Below are positions 6,150 through 6,979 of a stretch of DNA of 6,979 nt, piece by piece. Positions within the stretch are counted from its first letter, which is position 1, and every line of letters begins with the position of its first letter. The position numbers and the translations under genes are program-made. The notes under the pieces were generated by a model. It was not told where the DNA came from, did not search any database, and saw nothing but the letters and a program-made list of their open reading frames with translations. This DNA is from an uncultured Clostridia bacterium (GTDB lineage Bacteria; Bacillota_I; Bacilli_A; RF39; UBA660), in the NCBI GenBank assembly GCA_948433815.1, contig CAOJDZ010000033.1, forward strand, positions 1-6,979, written 5' to 3'.

Positions 6150-6979
6150 ATGAAAAAGAAATTTATTATAGGAGCACTCGCATTATGGGCAAGTCTATTT
6201 GGAGTCTTTACTTTAAATGCTGCTAATAATAGAGTAGAAATAGTAAGTGAAAACTATGCTTCTAAACAACTAAGTCAAGATGGTATGCATATAACTAATG
6301 TTATTAATACTGCTAATACTGATTTAGTTAATGGTAATGTTGCAATAGAAATAATTATTGACAACTCAAAACATTCTGAAATTATTTATGCTATCGATAA
6401 TGGTAATGCTATGTCTAGTGTTAAAGAAAGTGTAATTGAACAAATCAAAACTCATGCTGAGTCGCTAGAAGCTATGAATAATATTAAACAAGGAATTGTA
6501 ACAACTACAAATGGAAATGTTACATATATACCATTTGAAGATAATGTAGAAAACAAAAATATTGAATCTGGACTAGACCAAGTTAAAACAATGAACCCTG
6601 GTACAGATGGAGAAATCTTTGATTCAATAGAAAAAGCAGCAGCAAGTTTTAGCGAAAATGCAGATGAAAAATTCATAATTGTAACTTTAGCTTCAATGCC
6701 TACAGATATAACTAATTTACAAAATAAAATTAATGAATATGCTACACAAGGTATTAAAGTTATAGTTTATGGAATTAATTTAGCTAATAAAACTAATTTC
6801 CAAAACGTATTTGATACAGCTGTTAAATATGAAATTACAACAAGTACTGTGAATCAAATCAACTATATAAGTAATGTTATGAATTATCTACCAGGAGAAA
6901 AACCTGCGATAGCATCTTCAATATCTTTTGATAATTATATTTTAAAAGTAACACATGGAGATGCAGGACAAACAAGTTT
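6150..6979 (+). CDS. Secreted von Willebrand factor A-like protein, C-terminus beyond the window
   Basis: The frame stays open from ATG 6150 to the right edge: 276 codons plus two bases. The start is fixed by AAGGAGGAT. Residues 1-24 are a signal peptide (MKKK, hydrophobic core, LNA before Ala). Residues about 62-245 have the order of elements of a vWA domain: a strand (VAIEIIIDNS), then IYAIDNGNAM (79-88) where the usual D-x-S-x-S-M loop falls, a helix, ESGLDQV and GTDGEIFDSIEKA (151-163) at the conserved threonine loop, IIVTLASMPTD (176-186) at the usual 'LTDGEPTD' position, and VIVYGIN (204-210). The metal-site residues are degenerate: D83 and T152 remain, but both serines are Gly/Ala and the third-loop Asp is Ala. 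Such a domain may fold and bind without metal. Extracellular vWA proteins often act as adhesins or pilus tips; with a sortase divergently next door, that role is plausible but unproven. The decisive C-terminus (LPXTG-like motif or membrane helix) is not in the window. Confidence 0.82.
   Translation, partial: MKKKFIIGALALWASLFGVFTLNAANNRVEIVSENYASKQLSQDGMHITNVINTANTDLVNGNVAIEIIIDNSKHSEIIYAIDNGNAMSSVKESVIEQIKTHAESLEAMNNIKQGIVTTTNGNVTYIPFEDNVENKNIESGLDQVKTMNPGTDGEIFDSIEKAAASFSENADEKFIIVTLASMPTDITNLQNKINEYATQGIKVIVYGINLANKTNFQNVFDTAVKYEITTSTVNQINYISNVMNYLPGEKPAIASSISFDNYILKVTHGDAGQTS

Noticed and set aside
6452..6676. A 74-codon minus-strand open frame within the vWA-like gene
   Set aside because: It is antisense to a well-supported gene that has a promoter, ribosome binding site and signal peptide; its translation looks like a shadow.
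1..6979. Recoded TGA (Mycoplasma-type code), prompted by the absence of TGA stops
   Set aside because: Tryptophans are encoded by TGG and no frame needs to read through TGA. Four visible stops (two TAG, two TAA) are too few to infer anything from the lack of TGA.

Overview
The window is very AT-rich (I estimate well over 65% A+T, not computed). It has strong AGGAGG-type ribosome binding sites, short spacers, TATAAT-type promoters and hairpin/T-run terminators. Secreted proteins with Gram-positive signal peptides, a class B-type sortase and a copper-amine-oxidase-like stalk domain point to a low-GC Firmicute (Bacillota). An uncultured gut Bacilli/RF39- or Erysipelotrichia-like lineage, or a Clostridium relative, would fit; this is inference. 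Tryptophan is encoded by TGG and no reading frame needs TGA as sense, so the standard code applies.

Layout, left to right. (1) 1-272, minus, cut by the left edge: the N-terminus of a small secreted protein. (2) 332-976, minus: a 214-residue secreted protein with four ectodomain cysteines and a C-terminal membrane anchor. Its N-terminus resembles gene 1, so the two look like tandem paralogs. (3) 1047-2531, minus: a secreted transglutaminase-like enzyme on a copper-amine-oxidase-N-like stalk, with a complete Cys-His-Asp triad. (4) 2664-4424, plus: a HerA/DUF87-family DNA-translocating ATPase with Walker A and B motifs. (5) 4442-6034, minus, convergent with herA: a 530-residue class B-type sortase with an extra ~265-residue cytosolic N-terminal region. 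(6) 6150 to the right edge, plus, divergent from the sortase: a secreted von Willebrand A-like protein whose metal-binding (MIDAS) positions are degenerate; its C-terminus lies outside the window.

Except for herA, every gene encodes an exported or membrane protein, so this is a cell-surface locus with two enzymes able to form covalent protein bonds (sortase, transglutaminase-like) and candidate surface substrates or partners. herA is intracellular, has no visible NurA or defence partner here, and may be an unrelated neighbour.

The genes look mostly monocistronic. Each visible 3' end has an intrinsic terminator whose hairpin overlaps or abuts the stop codon, and promoter-like boxes precede most genes. 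The most striking non-coding element is a perfect inverted repeat (10-bp arms, 6-nt spacer) between the divergent sortase and vWA genes. No gap between genes exceeds about 135 bases, and I saw no tRNA, rRNA, CRISPR array, insertion sequence or riboswitch.
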